Shown here: piece by piece, positions 42,305 to 51,507 of the stretch
Numbering within the stretch: the stretch's first letter is position 1
Layout: every line of letters starts with the position of its first letter
Source: Streptomyces montanisoli
Lineage (GTDB): Bacteria; Actinomycetota; Actinomycetes; Streptomycetales; Streptomycetaceae
Assembly: GCF_017813245.1 (NCBI RefSeq)
Contig: NZ_JAGIQL010000028.1
Coordinates: forward strand, 1 to 55,688
Direction of reading: 5' to 3'
Length of the DNA: 55,688 bases
Position numbers and translations under genes: made by a program
Notes under the pieces: model-generated
Seen by the model: the letters and a program-made list of their open reading frames with translations, nothing else
Told to the model about the DNA's origin: nothing
Database searches by the model: none

Positions 42305-43678
42305 CTACTCCGCGAGGTTCATCGCGGGCGGCGGCCTCCGGAAGCCGCGGGTCAGCGCGACCAGGTACACGATCCCGAGGGCCAGCCAGCCCGCTCCCAG
42401 CCAGATGGCCGTGGAGCTGAGCTGCGTGAGGAGGTAGACGTCGACGGCGGCGCCGAGCACGGGCAGCACCACGTGCCCGAACAACGGGAGCCCGGCACCG
42501 GTGCCGCGGTTGCGCACGAAGTGGGCGACGACGCAGACGTTGACCATGGTGAACGCGGTGAACGCGCCGAAGTTGATGAACGACGTGGCCGTCGCCAGCG
42601 ACAGGCTCAGCGCGATGAACGCCGCGGCGCCCACCAGCAGCAGGTTGAGCACCGGGGTCTTCAGCCGCGCGTGCAGCCGGCCGAAGAACCGGCGCGGCAG
42701 CACCCCGTCGCGCCCCATGACGTACATCAGGCGGCTGGTGCTCGCCTGGATGGCGAGGCCGGAGGCGAAACCGCCGATCAGCACGACGACGTTGACCACG
42801 TCGGCGAACGTGCGGCCGCCGACGAGCACCGACATCGTGTAGGAGGCGGTCGACTCGTCCGCGAAGTGGCCGCCGGGGTGCACCCACTGCATCACGTACG
42901 CGACGACGACGAAGACGAGGCCGCCCGCCAGGACCGTCAGCACGATGCCGCGCGGGATGGTGCGCCCGGCGTCGACGGTCTCCTCGCTCAGGGTGGACAC
43001 CGCGTCGAAGCCGAGGAACGAGTAGGCGGCGATGGCGGCGGCCGCTGAGACGGCGCCGACGGTGACGTGCCCGCTCCACAGCGGTGCCGCGGCGCTGCCC
43101 GCCGAGCCGCCGCCGAGGTGGTGCAGGCACATGACGACGAAGGCGGCGATGCCCGCGACCGTCAGCCCCATCAGCACCTTGTTGACGCGGTCGGCGAGTA
43201 CCGTGCCGAGGATGTTGATGCCGGTGGTCACGACGATGTTCGCGATCAGCCAGCCCCATACGGGGACCGCGGGGAACTGGGCGTTCAGGTAGAGGGATTG
43301 GATCAGCCAGGCCACCATGGGCAGGAAGAAGTAGTCGAGCAGGATCGCCCAGCCGACCAGGAAGCCGACCCGGGAGTCGATCATCTCCCGTGCGTAGGTG
43401 TACGCGGATCCGGACGCGGGCAGGATCCGCGCCATCTTCCCGTAGCTCAGCGCCGTGATGAGCATGGCGACGGTCGCCACGACGTAGGCGGTGGGCGCGG
43501 CGCCGCCGCTGGTGGAGGAGATGACACCGAAGGTGGTCATCACGATCGACGGCGACATGTAGGCGACGCCGAAGAGCACGACCGAGAGCAGGCCGAGCCT
43601 GGCCGCGAGTGCCGGTGTGCGCGGTGCCGCCGCGTGTTCTGCCGCCGTGCGTTCTGCCGCCGTGCGTTCTCGCGCCAT
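42305..43678 (-). CDS. APC superfamily amino acid/polyamine permease
   Basis: A 457-residue transporter with about 12 helices. It resembles the PuuP/putrescine-import branch: LFGVAYMSPSIVMTTFGVISSTSGG in helix 1, ASGSAYTYAREMIDSRVGFLVGWAILLDY, FLGFDAVSTLSEET in helix 6, and QASTSRLMYVMGRDGVLP. The N-terminus holds two RTAAE repeats from a 15-bp DNA repeat. The ATG shares one base with the nitrilase stop (TGATG), so both are coupled. The substrate could be a polyamine, amino acid or amide processed by the nitrilase; it is not readable from sequence. Confidence 0.9.
   Translation of the reverse strand: MARERTAAERTAAEHAAAPRTPALAARLGLLSVVLFGVAYMSPSIVMTTFGVISSTSGGAAPTAYVVATVAMLITALSYGKMARILPASGSAYTYAREMIDSRVGFLVGWAILLDYFFLPMVAWLIQSLYLNAQFPAVPVWGWLIANIVVTTGINILGTVLADRVNKVLMGLTVAGIAAFVVMCLHHLGGGSAGSAAAPLWSGHVTVGAVSAAAAIAAYSFLGFDAVSTLSEETVDAGRTIPRGIVLTVLAGGLVFVVVAYVMQWVHPGGHFADESTASYTMSVLVGGRTFADVVNVVVLIGGFASGLAIQASTSRLMYVMGRDGVLPRRFFGRLHARLKTPVLNLLLVGAAAFIALSLSLATATSFINFGAFTAFTMVNVCVVAHFVRNRGTGAGLPLFGHVVLPVLGAAVDVYLLTQLSSTAIWLGAGWLALGIVYLVALTRGFRRPPPAMNLAE
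43626..43670 (-). repeat. Three 15-bp tandem units in the permease N-terminus
   Basis: GCCGCCGTGCGTTCT occurs exactly at 43641 and 43656, with a variant at 43626. It is translated in frame as RTAAE, RTAAE and HAAA. Confidence 0.8.
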
Positions 43679-44532
43679 CAGGGCCTGCCTCCCTTTCCCG
43701 CGCGCCGCCAGGTGGCCGGGTCGATCCGGCCCCCGTACAGCGGCAGTTCGAGTGCGACGTCGGTCTCGCCGAACTGGTCCCAGACCCGGTTCAGCGCGGC
43801 CGTGCCGTAGGTGCGTACGCGGTCGACCTCGTCCAGGTCGATGACGTCGCTGAGTACCGCGCGCGGATCGCCGCCGGATTCGGCGCGCACCCGGCCCTGC
43901 GGATCCACGAGCAGGCTGCGGCCGATGCCGTGCGGCGGGGCCGCGTTGACGCTCGCGACGAAGACCTGGTTGACGATGGCGTTGGCGCGGGCGAGCACCA
44001 GCTCCTGCTCGCGGTCCGCTGTCGGCGTGCGCACCACGTTGAGTACGAGCTCGGCGCCCATCCACGCGAGGTGGCGGGTGACCTCGGGGAACCACGCGTC
44101 GTAGCAGACCGAGAGGCCGACCCGGCCGTACTCCGCCATGTCGAAGACGACGAACCGGTCCCCCGGCGCGGTCGTCTCGTACGGCCGCCAGGGGAAGACC
44201 TTGCGGTACTGGGCGGCGCGGCGCCCTTCGGGCGAGTAGACGACGGCCGTGTTGTACACGCGCCCGTCCTCGCCGCGCTCGTACACGCTGCCGGGCGCCA
44301 GCCAGACGCCGAGGTCGCCGGCGAGCTCCCGCAGGGCCTTGTCGCACGGCCCGTCCAGCGGCTCGGCCGCGTCGGGCCCGTCCGTCGCGCACAGGTGCAG
44401 CTCGGGAAAGACGAGCAGGCGGACGACGGGGTGGCTGCGCGTCAGCGCCTCCACCTCGGCGGTGAAGGCGGTCAGGTCGCCCGGGGCGTGGGCCGGAGCC
44501 TGGACGAGCGCGAGGGGAAGAGCTCTTGACAT
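43678..44532 (-). CDS. Nitrilase superfamily (carbon-nitrogen hydrolase) protein
   Basis: A 284-residue enzyme. The Glu-Lys-Cys triad is visible as FPELHL (Glu44), YRKVFPW (Lys111) and LSVCYDAWFPE (Cys143). Members hydrolyse amides, carbamoyl groups or nitriles. ATG 44532 lacks a ribosome-binding site, so the start is provisional. The first gene of a nitrilase-permease pair, divergent from a TetR gene across an AT-rich palindromic region, it probably forms an inducible uptake-and-hydrolysis unit for a small amide or polyamine derivative (inference). Confidence 0.87.
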   Translation of the reverse strand: MSRALPLALVQAPAHAPGDLTAFTAEVEALTRSHPVVRLLVFPELHLCATDGPDAAEPLDGPCDKALRELAGDLGVWLAPGSVYERGEDGRVYNTAVVYSPEGRRAAQYRKVFPWRPYETTAPGDRFVVFDMAEYGRVGLSVCYDAWFPEVTRHLAWMGAELVLNVVRTPTADREQELVLARANAIVNQVFVASVNAAPPHGIGRSLLVDPQGRVRAESGGDPRAVLSDVIDLDEVDRVRTYGTAALNRVWDQFGETDVALELPLYGGRIDPATWRRAGKGGRP

Positions 44533-44578
44533 GCGTATCTGGCCAATCGGACGGACCCGCGGACAGCCCGCGGCGCTA

Positions 44579-44603
44579 TTCGTTAAACGAAATTTATTTA
44601 ACG
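44579..44603. promoter_or_regulatory. AT-rich palindromic operator between nitrilase and tetR
   Basis: Two overlapping symmetries are present: TTCGTT/AACGAA around one base (44579-44591), and CGTTAAA/TTTAACG (44581-44587 and 44597-44603). The stretch is strikingly AT-rich in a GC-rich chromosome. It is the likely target of the divergent TetR. Confidence 0.6.
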
Positions 44604-44733
44604 TATGTCCGGCCGTCAATGGTTCGGAGGGCCCGAAAAGACGTGGGCGGGCCGGGCCACGCGGGGCCTGCCGGGCCGGCCGGGCGCCGCACCGGCCCAC
44701 GGCGCCGTGCGGGGCTCATGGGATCATCGGTCC

Positions 44734-45336
44734 ATGCCGCGGCAGAAGAACCAGGTCGAGCGGAGGCTCCAGCTCATGGACGCCGCCGCGCGCGCCGTCC
44801 TGCGCCACGGCTCCACCGGGGCCCGCCTGCGCGACATAGCCCAGGAGGCCGGGCTCACCGCGGCCGCCGTCCTCTACTACTACCCGGACGTCACGGAGCT
44901 GCTCGCCGCCGTGTACGAGCGGGGCTACGCGCAGTACTGCCTGCGCCGCGAGGACCACGTGGCGCGCGCCGAGTCGGTGCCCGAGCAGCTGCGCGCCTGC
45001 GTCAGGTCGGGCGTCCCGCGGCCGGGGCCGACGGAGGAGACGAGCCGCCTGCTGTACGAGCTCACCCCGGTCGTGCTGCGGGACGAGACGGCGGCGGCGC
45101 AGAACGCGGTCTTCATCGCCCGGCAGGCCGCGCTCTACCAGGGCGTGCTCGAACGGGGCGCCGGCAGCGGCGACTTCCGGCTCGTGGCGCCGCCCGCGGT
45201 GCTGGCGCGCGGGTTCGTCGCGCTGGAGGACGGGTACGCCCTCGACGTCCTGACCGGCGCGTCGAGCGCCGACCAGGTCGAGGAGTGGCTGCTGCTGCAC
45301 GCGGACGTCGTGACCGGCGGCGCGGGCCGCGCGTAG
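44734..45336 (+). CDS. TetR family regulator of the nitrilase-permease pair
   Basis: A 200-residue protein. The helix-turn-helix is at about 9-54 (RRLQLMDAAARAVLRHGSTGARLRDIAQEAGLTAAAVLYYYPDVTELL). The C-terminal domain, with ELTPVVLRDETAAAQNAVFIARQAALYQGVLERG, resembles BetI/YcdC-type ligand domains. ATG 44734 gives a normal length; an upstream start at 44605 adds a Gly/Pro/Arg stretch without support. Its divergent position and the AT-rich palindrome suggest that it controls the nitrilase operon and itself. Confidence 0.87.
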   Translation: MPRQKNQVERRLQLMDAAARAVLRHGSTGARLRDIAQEAGLTAAAVLYYYPDVTELLAAVYERGYAQYCLRREDHVARAESVPEQLRACVRSGVPRPGPTEETSRLLYELTPVVLRDETAAAQNAVFIARQAALYQGVLERGAGSGDFRLVAPPAVLARGFVALEDGYALDVLTGASSADQVEEWLLLHADVVTGGAGRA

Positions 45337-45387
45337 GGCGCGGTCCCTTCGCCGCGCCGCCGGTCGTGGTGTGCCGCTCGCCGCGGC

Positions 45388-45423
45388 TCAGCCGGCGGCC
45401 GTCACTCAGCCGGCGGCCGTCAC
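45388..45423. repeat. 18-bp exact duplication including the GH38 stop codon
   Basis: TCAGCCGGCGGCCGTCAC occurs at 45388-45405 and 45406-45423. The second copy encodes the last codons and stop (VTAAG-stop) of the minus-strand GH38 gene. The first repeats them, stop included, just downstream. Confidence 0.85.
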
Positions 45424-48400
45424 CAGCAGGGCCGCCGTCCCGCGCGTGGGAACGCGCACCCGCAGCGAGCCGTCCGGCTCGGGCGCGAGGGGAGCGGCGT
45501 TCTCGCCGAGGTAGGAGCAGGCGAGCGCGGTGGTGTACGGCAGGCCGAGACGCAGGCCCGCGGTCACCGGCTCGTCGGCGAAGGACTGCAGCCGGATCAG
45601 GAACGTGCCGGTCCCCTCGGCCGACAGCCCGGCCACCCGTACGTCCGGACGGTCCACGGCCACCAGCGACGCGGCGGGCGCGCCGCCGGGCGGACCGTAC
45701 GCACGGACAGCGTGCAGCGGGTGGCTGGGCTCGGCCGTCCGCATGCCGAGCGCCGCGGGCTGCGCCGGGTCGCCGTCCCCGCGGACGGCGACGCTGTAGC
45801 GGAAGGTCTGCTCGAACGCCTGCTCGCTGGGGAAGTTGGTGTCCCAGATGTTGTTGTGCACCCAGGAGTACAGGGTGCCCGGCTCCTGCCCCGGCACCGA
45901 CGGCGGGTACGGCACGTACGGGACGGCGATGTTGCCGTGCTGCACGAGGGGCGCGTCGTGGGTGGCCCAGCCGACGGCGGTGGGGCCGGCGGTCAGTGTG
46001 GCCCAGCGGCGTATCGCCCTCATGTGCCGGGCGGATCCCGGGACGAGCGGCAGGTCCGTGCCGGCCACGCCACCGCTCGCCTCCGTACGCACCACGGGGT
46101 CCGCGAGCGCGAAGGGGAAGGCGAAGAAGGCGCTCTCCTTGGTCATGGTGGCGGGTTTGACGAGGTGGTTGGCGATGTCGAGGCGTGCCACCCCGTGCGC
46201 CAGGGTGAGGGTGGTGCGCAGCCTGGCGGCGCCGGGCGGCACGCACTCGTAGACGAGGGTCTCGGCCACGGCCGACGAGGTGCGCTCCACCAGCACGGCG
46301 GCCGGGGCGACTTCGCGGCCCGCGAGCAGGTGCATGGAGTCGTCGGCCACCGTCTTGCTCGACTGGTGGTTGAATCCGCCGGCCGTCGCGTACTGGTCGT
46401 AGACGTAGCCGTTGAAGCCGAACACCGCCTCGGTGTTGACGAGTTCGGTGCCGGTCGCCTTGTCGACGACGGACGCGACGCGGCTTTGGCGCAGGTCGAC
46501 GCGTACGGCGAGGAACTCGTTCTCCAGCACCGGGCTGTCGTGCGGCACCGGCTCCTGGCGCCTGTCCGCCGGGAAGACGTCGAGCCGTACCGTGCCGAGG
46601 GGCGGCACGTCCGCGACCGTGACGTGCAGGAAGCGTCCGGCGGACCGGTGCAGCGGGTTGGTCTGCTTCTCCTCGGCGACGGGCAGGGCGCGGCCGGTGC
46701 GGCCGTCCGCGACCCGTGCGGGCACGTCGAGCGGCAGCACGCTCTCCGGCAGGAAGAACCGCACGACGTCGGTCCGTACCCGGCTGCGGGTGTTGACGAC
46801 GTGGAAGCTCGCCCGTGCGCCGTGCGCCCGCGGCAGCGCACTGCCCAGCCGGTGCGACGCCCGCTCCAGCAGGGCGAGCGCCCCGTCGTGCGCGCGTACC
46901 GCCTGCCCGTACTTCCAGTGCCACTGCTGCTCGCCCGACTGGTGGGCGCGGCAGCCGTACGTCCACGGGTCGCCTGCCCCCCAGGTGTGCTCGTTGAAGA
47001 GGGACACCGCCCGGTAGACGTCGCCGATCTCGGTGGCGCCCGCGGCCTCGCCCTCGGCGCCCCGCAGGCCGGCGAGGGCGTCCAGGGTCCGGGCGTCCGC
47101 GAGCGCGGACTGCGCGGTGCGGTTCATGGCGAGCGGCGCGGCGCCCGCGCCTACGCCGTCGACCCACCAGTCCGACCAGTCGCCCTCGAACGTCTCGAGC
47201 CTGTCGCCCAGCCGCTGTTCGGCGTCGGCGAAGAAGTCCTCGTGCCGGGAGATCCGCAGTTGCGGGTAGGCCCAGGTCTCGTTCCACCGGCGCACGGTCT
47301 CGGCCGCGACCAGGCGCGGCGGCCCGTTGTCGGCGAACGTGCCGAGCACCCGCAGGTGCAGGACGTCCCAAGGGTAGGGGTCGGCCTCGTAGGCGGCGTC
47401 GAGGATCGGGAAGCCGGGGACGCCCTTGCCCCGGTGCGGCACCGGCCGCTCGGCCAGTGCGGTCAGGTAGGCGGGGAACAGGTCGTCGACGGCCGCGTGC
47501 GACTCGTCGAAGCCGATGATCGAGCCCTCCATGTAGGCGAGGCCCTGCGGGGTGTCGGTGCGCCAGACGAGTACCGAGCGGCCGTCGGCGGTGCGCCAGC
47601 GGAACAGCCGCGGCAGCCGCGCGCCGCCGACGAGGTGCGGTGCAGCACGTCCGGCCCAGTTGTGCGCGACGGACAGCCGGCCGAAGCCGTGATCGGCCAG
47701 CGCGTCCTGCAGGCCGGTGACCTGCCCCGGAACGTCGGTCTGCATGGCCGTGCTCAGGGGGACGCCGTAGCGCTTCCTGACGTCGACCGCGTCCCGCAGC
47801 AGTTCGTGCAGCTCGTCCACCGAGCACGTCTCGCTGTGCAGGTTGAACGGCATCGCCGTCAGCTCGATGCGGCTCTCCCGCACCCGGCGGACGAACTCGG
47901 CGACCCGGCTCGGCGGACGGTGCGCCGCCCAGTCGGTGAAGGTGCTGAGCCCCTCGACCGACCAGCGGTACCTGGCGTGCTCCGGCCAGTCGTCGGTGGC
48001 CCGTATCAGGTCGAGGACGGTGTCGAGGGAGGCGCGGCCCTCGGCCAGCACCGTGCCCTGCGGGTCCGTGTAGCCGATGTCCAGGTGCGCGTGCTGCACC
48101 AGGTGCACCGTCCAGCGGCGCTGCGGGCGCAGGCGCAGCTTCACCGGTTCGGGCAGGTCGAGTTCGGGCAGGTCGAGGGTGGCGTCCACCTCCTCGTCGA
48201 CGGCGGGCACGAGCACGCGTACCGATCCCGCGGGGCCATCGGCCACCTCGCAGTCGATCGGCGCGCCGCCGGCGATGCGCACCGCGGCGGAGCGGATCGG
48301 CCGCCGCGGGAACGGCTCGACGGCGACGCGCACCGACTGGGTGAGGCCGCCCGCCGGCGTGCGGCGCAGCAGCGGTTCAAGGGACAGCCTGACGGTCGTC

Positions 48401-48498
48401 GCGCCGTGCCGGTGCACGTGGGTGACGGCGCCCTCGCGCAGCGCGTCGCGGGCGATGGTGGAGTCCCACCAGGAGGGGCGGGTGTGGCGGTCGCTCAT
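45406..48498 (-). CDS. Glycoside hydrolase family 38 alpha-mannosidase
   Basis: A 1030-residue enzyme. The zinc-binding HAHLDIGYTD opens the catalytic domain (136-145), the nucleophile region is AMQTDVPGQV (Asp255), and WNETWAYPQLRISRHEDFF and a long beta-sandwich C-terminus follow. GH38 enzymes release alpha-linked mannose with retention. There is no signal peptide, so it should act in the cytoplasm on imported mannosides. ATG 48498 follows CGAGGAA. It is last in an operon with the binding protein, two permeases and a GH76 enzyme; free mannose would then pass to the ROK kinase and ManA encoded divergently. Confidence 0.92.
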   Translation of the reverse strand: MSDRHTRPSWWDSTIARDALREGAVTHVHRHGATTVRLSLEPLLRRTPAGGLTQSVRVAVEPFPRRPIRSAAVRIAGGAPIDCEVADGPAGSVRVLVPAVDEEVDATLDLPELDLPEPVKLRLRPQRRWTVHLVQHAHLDIGYTDPQGTVLAEGRASLDTVLDLIRATDDWPEHARYRWSVEGLSTFTDWAAHRPPSRVAEFVRRVRESRIELTAMPFNLHSETCSVDELHELLRDAVDVRKRYGVPLSTAMQTDVPGQVTGLQDALADHGFGRLSVAHNWAGRAAPHLVGGARLPRLFRWRTADGRSVLVWRTDTPQGLAYMEGSIIGFDESHAAVDDLFPAYLTALAERPVPHRGKGVPGFPILDAAYEADPYPWDVLHLRVLGTFADNGPPRLVAAETVRRWNETWAYPQLRISRHEDFFADAEQRLGDRLETFEGDWSDWWVDGVGAGAAPLAMNRTAQSALADARTLDALAGLRGAEGEAAGATEIGDVYRAVSLFNEHTWGAGDPWTYGCRAHQSGEQQWHWKYGQAVRAHDGALALLERASHRLGSALPRAHGARASFHVVNTRSRVRTDVVRFFLPESVLPLDVPARVADGRTGRALPVAEEKQTNPLHRSAGRFLHVTVADVPPLGTVRLDVFPADRRQEPVPHDSPVLENEFLAVRVDLRQSRVASVVDKATGTELVNTEAVFGFNGYVYDQYATAGGFNHQSSKTVADDSMHLLAGREVAPAAVLVERTSSAVAETLVYECVPPGAARLRTTLTLAHGVARLDIANHLVKPATMTKESAFFAFPFALADPVVRTEASGGVAGTDLPLVPGSARHMRAIRRWATLTAGPTAVGWATHDAPLVQHGNIAVPYVPYPPSVPGQEPGTLYSWVHNNIWDTNFPSEQAFEQTFRYSVAVRGDGDPAQPAALGMRTAEPSHPLHAVRAYGPPGGAPAASLVAVDRPDVRVAGLSAEGTGTFLIRLQSFADEPVTAGLRLGLPYTTALACSYLGENAAPLAPEPDGSLRVRVPTRGTAALLVTAAG

Positions 48499-48522
48499 CT
48501 GATGCGTGTTCCTCGGGGTGGC

Positions 48523-49728
48523 TCAGCTGGTGCGGTCGTAGTCGTCGGGGTCCCAGGCCAGCAGGGAGAGGAGCTGGACGGCGGCGGCCTGGTTGAGCGT
48601 GCCCACCGGCTGGGCCGGGTCGGGCGCGCCGCCGTTGCTCGCCTGGAAGTGGAACAGGCCGGTGGCCGGGTCGCGGTTGTCGGCCCACAGCCGTTCGGCG
48701 TAGGTGCTCAGGGCGGCGCGGTAGCGCGGGTCGTGGTGCTGGGAGTCGAGCAGCAGCAGGTCCTGGAAGAGGAAGGAGTTGAAGACGGCGGGCTGGTTGT
48801 ACAGCCGGTCGTCCGCCGTCCAGTACGCCAGTGCCCCGTCGGCGTCCTCGACGGCCTGGTCGAGGTAGTGGCGGTCGCCGGTGGCACGGTACAGCTCGGT
48901 CGCGGTGCCGATCATGGCGCCCGAGTTGTACGTCCACAGGGTGGTGTTGACGCTGCCGTCGTCGTCGCGGTCGTTCTGGTAGAGGCCCGGAGCCTGCCGC
49001 AGGCAGTCGCGGTTCCAGTCGTAGGCGCGCCGTGCCCAGTCGAGGTACCGCGGCTGGTGGGTGATCTGGTAGAGCCCGGCGGACAGCTGCGCGAACAGGC
49101 CGGTCACGTTGGCGGCCCGCATGGTGTTGGCGCTGCTCTCCACCCAGTGCATGCCGCCGGGGCACTCCTTGGCGGGGTCGTCGTCCCAGGCACGCAGGTC
49201 GGTGGTGAACGCGGCGCGCGCGCCGTCCAGCATCGCGTGGCCGCCGCCGGCCCGGTAGCCGGTGAGGTACGAGAGGCCGACCACGGCGTTGTCGTCGAAG
49301 AAGAGGTCGCCGCCGGTGCCGAGCGGTGCCGGCAGGTAGGAGTCGTAGCCGGGGTGCGCGGGGTCGGTCGAGGCGTACTGCCGCAGGGCGGCGAACCGGT
49401 CGGCGACGTCCTTGCCGTACCGGCCCGCGTCGTGCGGGATGCCGCGCACGTACAGGGTGGCCTGCGTGGCCTCGCGGAACTCCCACAGGTACGAGTACGG
49501 GTTGCCGCCCGGCGCGGCGGGGGTGGACTCGCGGTACAGGCCGTGGCCCGTGGGGCCGAGGTAGAGCTCGTGCTGGAGCGCGCGGTAGCTCGTCTCGGCG
49601 CGGGCCGCCCAGTCGGCGGGCCGGGAGCCCGCGGCCTGGGCGGCGGGCGCCGAGAGGAGGCCGGCCGCGGTGGTGGCCAGCGCGGTCAGCAGCAGGCCGG
49701 CGCGGCGGATGGTGCGGGCTTTCGCCAT
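48523..49728 (-). CDS. Secreted GH76 alpha-1,6-mannanase-type protein
   Basis: A 401-residue protein. A signal peptide (1-32, ending PAAQA) precedes an alpha/alpha-barrel with the twin-aspartate motif LFFDDNAVVGL (Asp145, Asp146), and GMHWVESSANTMRAANVTGLFAQLSAGLY, TLWTYNSGAMIGTATELY and QDLLLLDS repeats. GH76 enzymes cut alpha-1,6-mannan backbones of fungal walls or mycobacterial-type mannans. Outside the cell it would make mannooligosaccharides for the ABC transporter encoded just upstream. The gap to malG-like is 14 bases and to GH38 24 bases. Confidence 0.9.
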   Translation of the reverse strand: MAKARTIRRAGLLLTALATTAAGLLSAPAAQAAGSRPADWAARAETSYRALQHELYLGPTGHGLYRESTPAAPGGNPYSYLWEFREATQATLYVRGIPHDAGRYGKDVADRFAALRQYASTDPAHPGYDSYLPAPLGTGGDLFFDDNAVVGLSYLTGYRAGGGHAMLDGARAAFTTDLRAWDDDPAKECPGGMHWVESSANTMRAANVTGLFAQLSAGLYQITHQPRYLDWARRAYDWNRDCLRQAPGLYQNDRDDDGSVNTTLWTYNSGAMIGTATELYRATGDRHYLDQAVEDADGALAYWTADDRLYNQPAVFNSFLFQDLLLLDSQHHDPRYRAALSTYAERLWADNRDPATGLFHFQASNGGAPDPAQPVGTLNQAAAVQLLSLLAWDPDDYDRTS

Positions 49729-49742
49729 GGCGGGGCTCCCTG

Positions 49743-50552
49743 TCAGACGTTGAGTTTGAGGCTGGAGACGAAGAACCGCTGGGAGAGGAAGAAGATGATC
49801 ACGGTGGGCAGCGACACGACCAGCGCGCCGGCCAGCACCACCGGCGGGCCCACGTTGGAGTAGTTGCCCTGCAGATCGGCGAGCGCGGCCATGATCGGCC
49901 GGATGTTGCGGCTGGTGGCGAGCGTGATGCCGAAGAGCAGGTCGTTCCAGACGGCGACGAACTGGAAGACGAAGGCCGCGACCATCGCGGACTTCGACAG
50001 CGGCACGTAGACGCTGCGGAACAGCCGCCACCAGGACGCCCCGTCGAGCCGGGCCGCCTCGATCACCTCGGGCGGCAGGGTGACAGCGAAGTTGCGCAGG
50101 ACGAAGAAGGCGAACGGGATGGCGATGGCCACGTAGATGACGACCATGCCGGCCTGGGTGTCGTACAGGCCGGTGTTGGCGTAGGCGAGGAAGAGCGGCC
50201 GCAGGAACACCTGGAGCGGCAGCAGGGTGCCGCCGTAGATGAGCCAGAACCACAGCGCGCGGCGCCTGACCGGCATGATCGCGGCCGCGAAGGCGGCGAG
50301 CGAGGCCAGCAGCACGGCGCACGCCGAGCTCACCGCCGAGTAGTAGAGGCTGTTGGCCATGGCCGGGCCGAGGTTCGCCGTCTTCCAGGCCGCCTCGATG
50401 TTGGCGAACAGGCCGAAGCTGTTCGGGTACCAGTTGGGGCTGCCCGAGTAGCCGCTCACCGAGGTCACGCCGTTGACCAGCAGCAGATAGGTGGGCACGA
50501 ACCACAGCAGCGCCACGAGGACGACCACGCAGTTACGGACGATTCTGCTCAT
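49743..50552 (-). CDS. Carbohydrate ABC transporter permease (MalG type)
   Basis: A 269-residue inner-membrane protein with six helices. The EAA loop EVIEAARLDGASWWRLFRSVYVPLSKSA (about 165-192) contacts the ATPase. ATG 50552 lies one base after the stop of the partner permease, so expression is coupled. No ATPase gene is in the cluster; in Streptomyces the shared MsiK ATPase commonly energises such importers, which is the likely case here. Confidence 0.93.
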   Translation of the reverse strand: MSRIVRNCVVVLVALLWFVPTYLLLVNGVTSVSGYSGSPNWYPNSFGLFANIEAAWKTANLGPAMANSLYYSAVSSACAVLLASLAAFAAAIMPVRRRALWFWLIYGGTLLPLQVFLRPLFLAYANTGLYDTQAGMVVIYVAIAIPFAFFVLRNFAVTLPPEVIEAARLDGASWWRLFRSVYVPLSKSAMVAAFVFQFVAVWNDLLFGITLATSRNIRPIMAALADLQGNYSNVGPPVVLAGALVVSLPTVIIFFLSQRFFVSSLKLNV

Positions 50553-50553
50553 G

Positions 50554-51507
50554 TCACACCTTGCCCTGGGTCGGCAGCTGGCGGCGCAGGTACGTCCAGG
50601 ACGCCAGCAGCACGATGATCGTCAGCAGCACGGCGATGGCGGCGCCCGCGCCCGGCCGCAGGAAGAGGAACGTCTCCTGGTACATCGACACGGCCAGGGT
50701 CTCGGTGGCACGTCCTGGGCCGCCCTGGGTGAGGACGAAGATCAGGTCGAACGCCTTGAGCCCGTTCACGAGGCTCATCCCGATGACGATGATCGACACG
50801 GGACGCAGCTGCGGGAAGACGACGTGGCGGAACCTGGCCCAGGGGCCCGCGCCGTCCAGCGCGGCGGCCTCCAGGGTCTCCGGCGGGACGCCCTGCAGGC
50901 CGACCATGAAGAGGATGACCGCGACGCCGGTGGCCTGCCACGAGCTGGCGATGATCATCACGATGGTGTTGCCCGGCCAGTCGAGCAGCCAGTTGCCCGC
51001 GAGGCCGCCGAGGCCGAGGCCCTTGAGCGCGCCGTTGACCGCTCCGTCGCTCGTGAGCATGAAGTTCCACACCACGGCGACCGCCGAGCCGGAGATCGCG
51101 TACGGGATCGTCACGGCCAGCCGGGCCGCGCGGCTCCACCGGGTGGCGTTGGTGAGCATCGCGATCAGCAGGCCCATCCCGGTGGGCAGGACGATCGCGC
51201 CGCCGACCCACATCAGCGTGTTCTCCAGCGACCGCAGCAGGTTGGGGTCGGTGAAGAACGCGCCGTAGTTGGCGAAGTCGTTGAAGGTGGAGTGGGTGTA
51301 GTCGCTGAAGAGGCTGCGGTAGAGCGTGTAGCAGAAGGGCGCGATCAGCACCACCGCCACCAGGATCACGGCCGGCAGCAGGAAGCCGCCCGACATCAGC
51401 CGCTCCCGCCACGGCGCCCCTGGCCCGCGCCGGGGAGCCGTGGGCCGCTCAGGGCGCGCGTGCGGCAGTCCCCGCCGGCCCCGGACCGGATCGGTCGTCA
51501 CACTCAT
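50554..51507 (-). CDS. Carbohydrate ABC transporter permease (MalF type)
   Basis: A 317-residue permease. A basic Pro/Arg-rich cytoplasmic head (1-36) precedes six helices and the EAA-type loop ETLEAAALDGAGPWARFRHVVFPQLRPVS. GLKAFDLIFVLTQGGPGRATETLAVSMY is the characteristic late segment. ATG 51507 overlaps the binding-protein stop (ATGA). Forms the channel with the MalG-type partner for mannooligosaccharides (substrate from context). Confidence 0.93.
   Translation of the reverse strand: MSVTTDPVRGRRGLPHARPERPTAPRRGPGAPWRERLMSGGFLLPAVILVAVVLIAPFCYTLYRSLFSDYTHSTFNDFANYGAFFTDPNLLRSLENTLMWVGGAIVLPTGMGLLIAMLTNATRWSRAARLAVTIPYAISGSAVAVVWNFMLTSDGAVNGALKGLGLGGLAGNWLLDWPGNTIVMIIASSWQATGVAVILFMVGLQGVPPETLEAAALDGAGPWARFRHVVFPQLRPVSIIVIGMSLVNGLKAFDLIFVLTQGGPGRATETLAVSMYQETFLFLRPGAGAAIAVLLTIIVLLASWTYLRRQLPTQGKV

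Noticed and set aside
45712..49863. 1383-codon plus-strand open frame
   Set aside because: It mirrors GH38 and GH76 on the other strand, is Val/Gly/Arg-rich with no recognisable domain, and has no ribosome-binding site.
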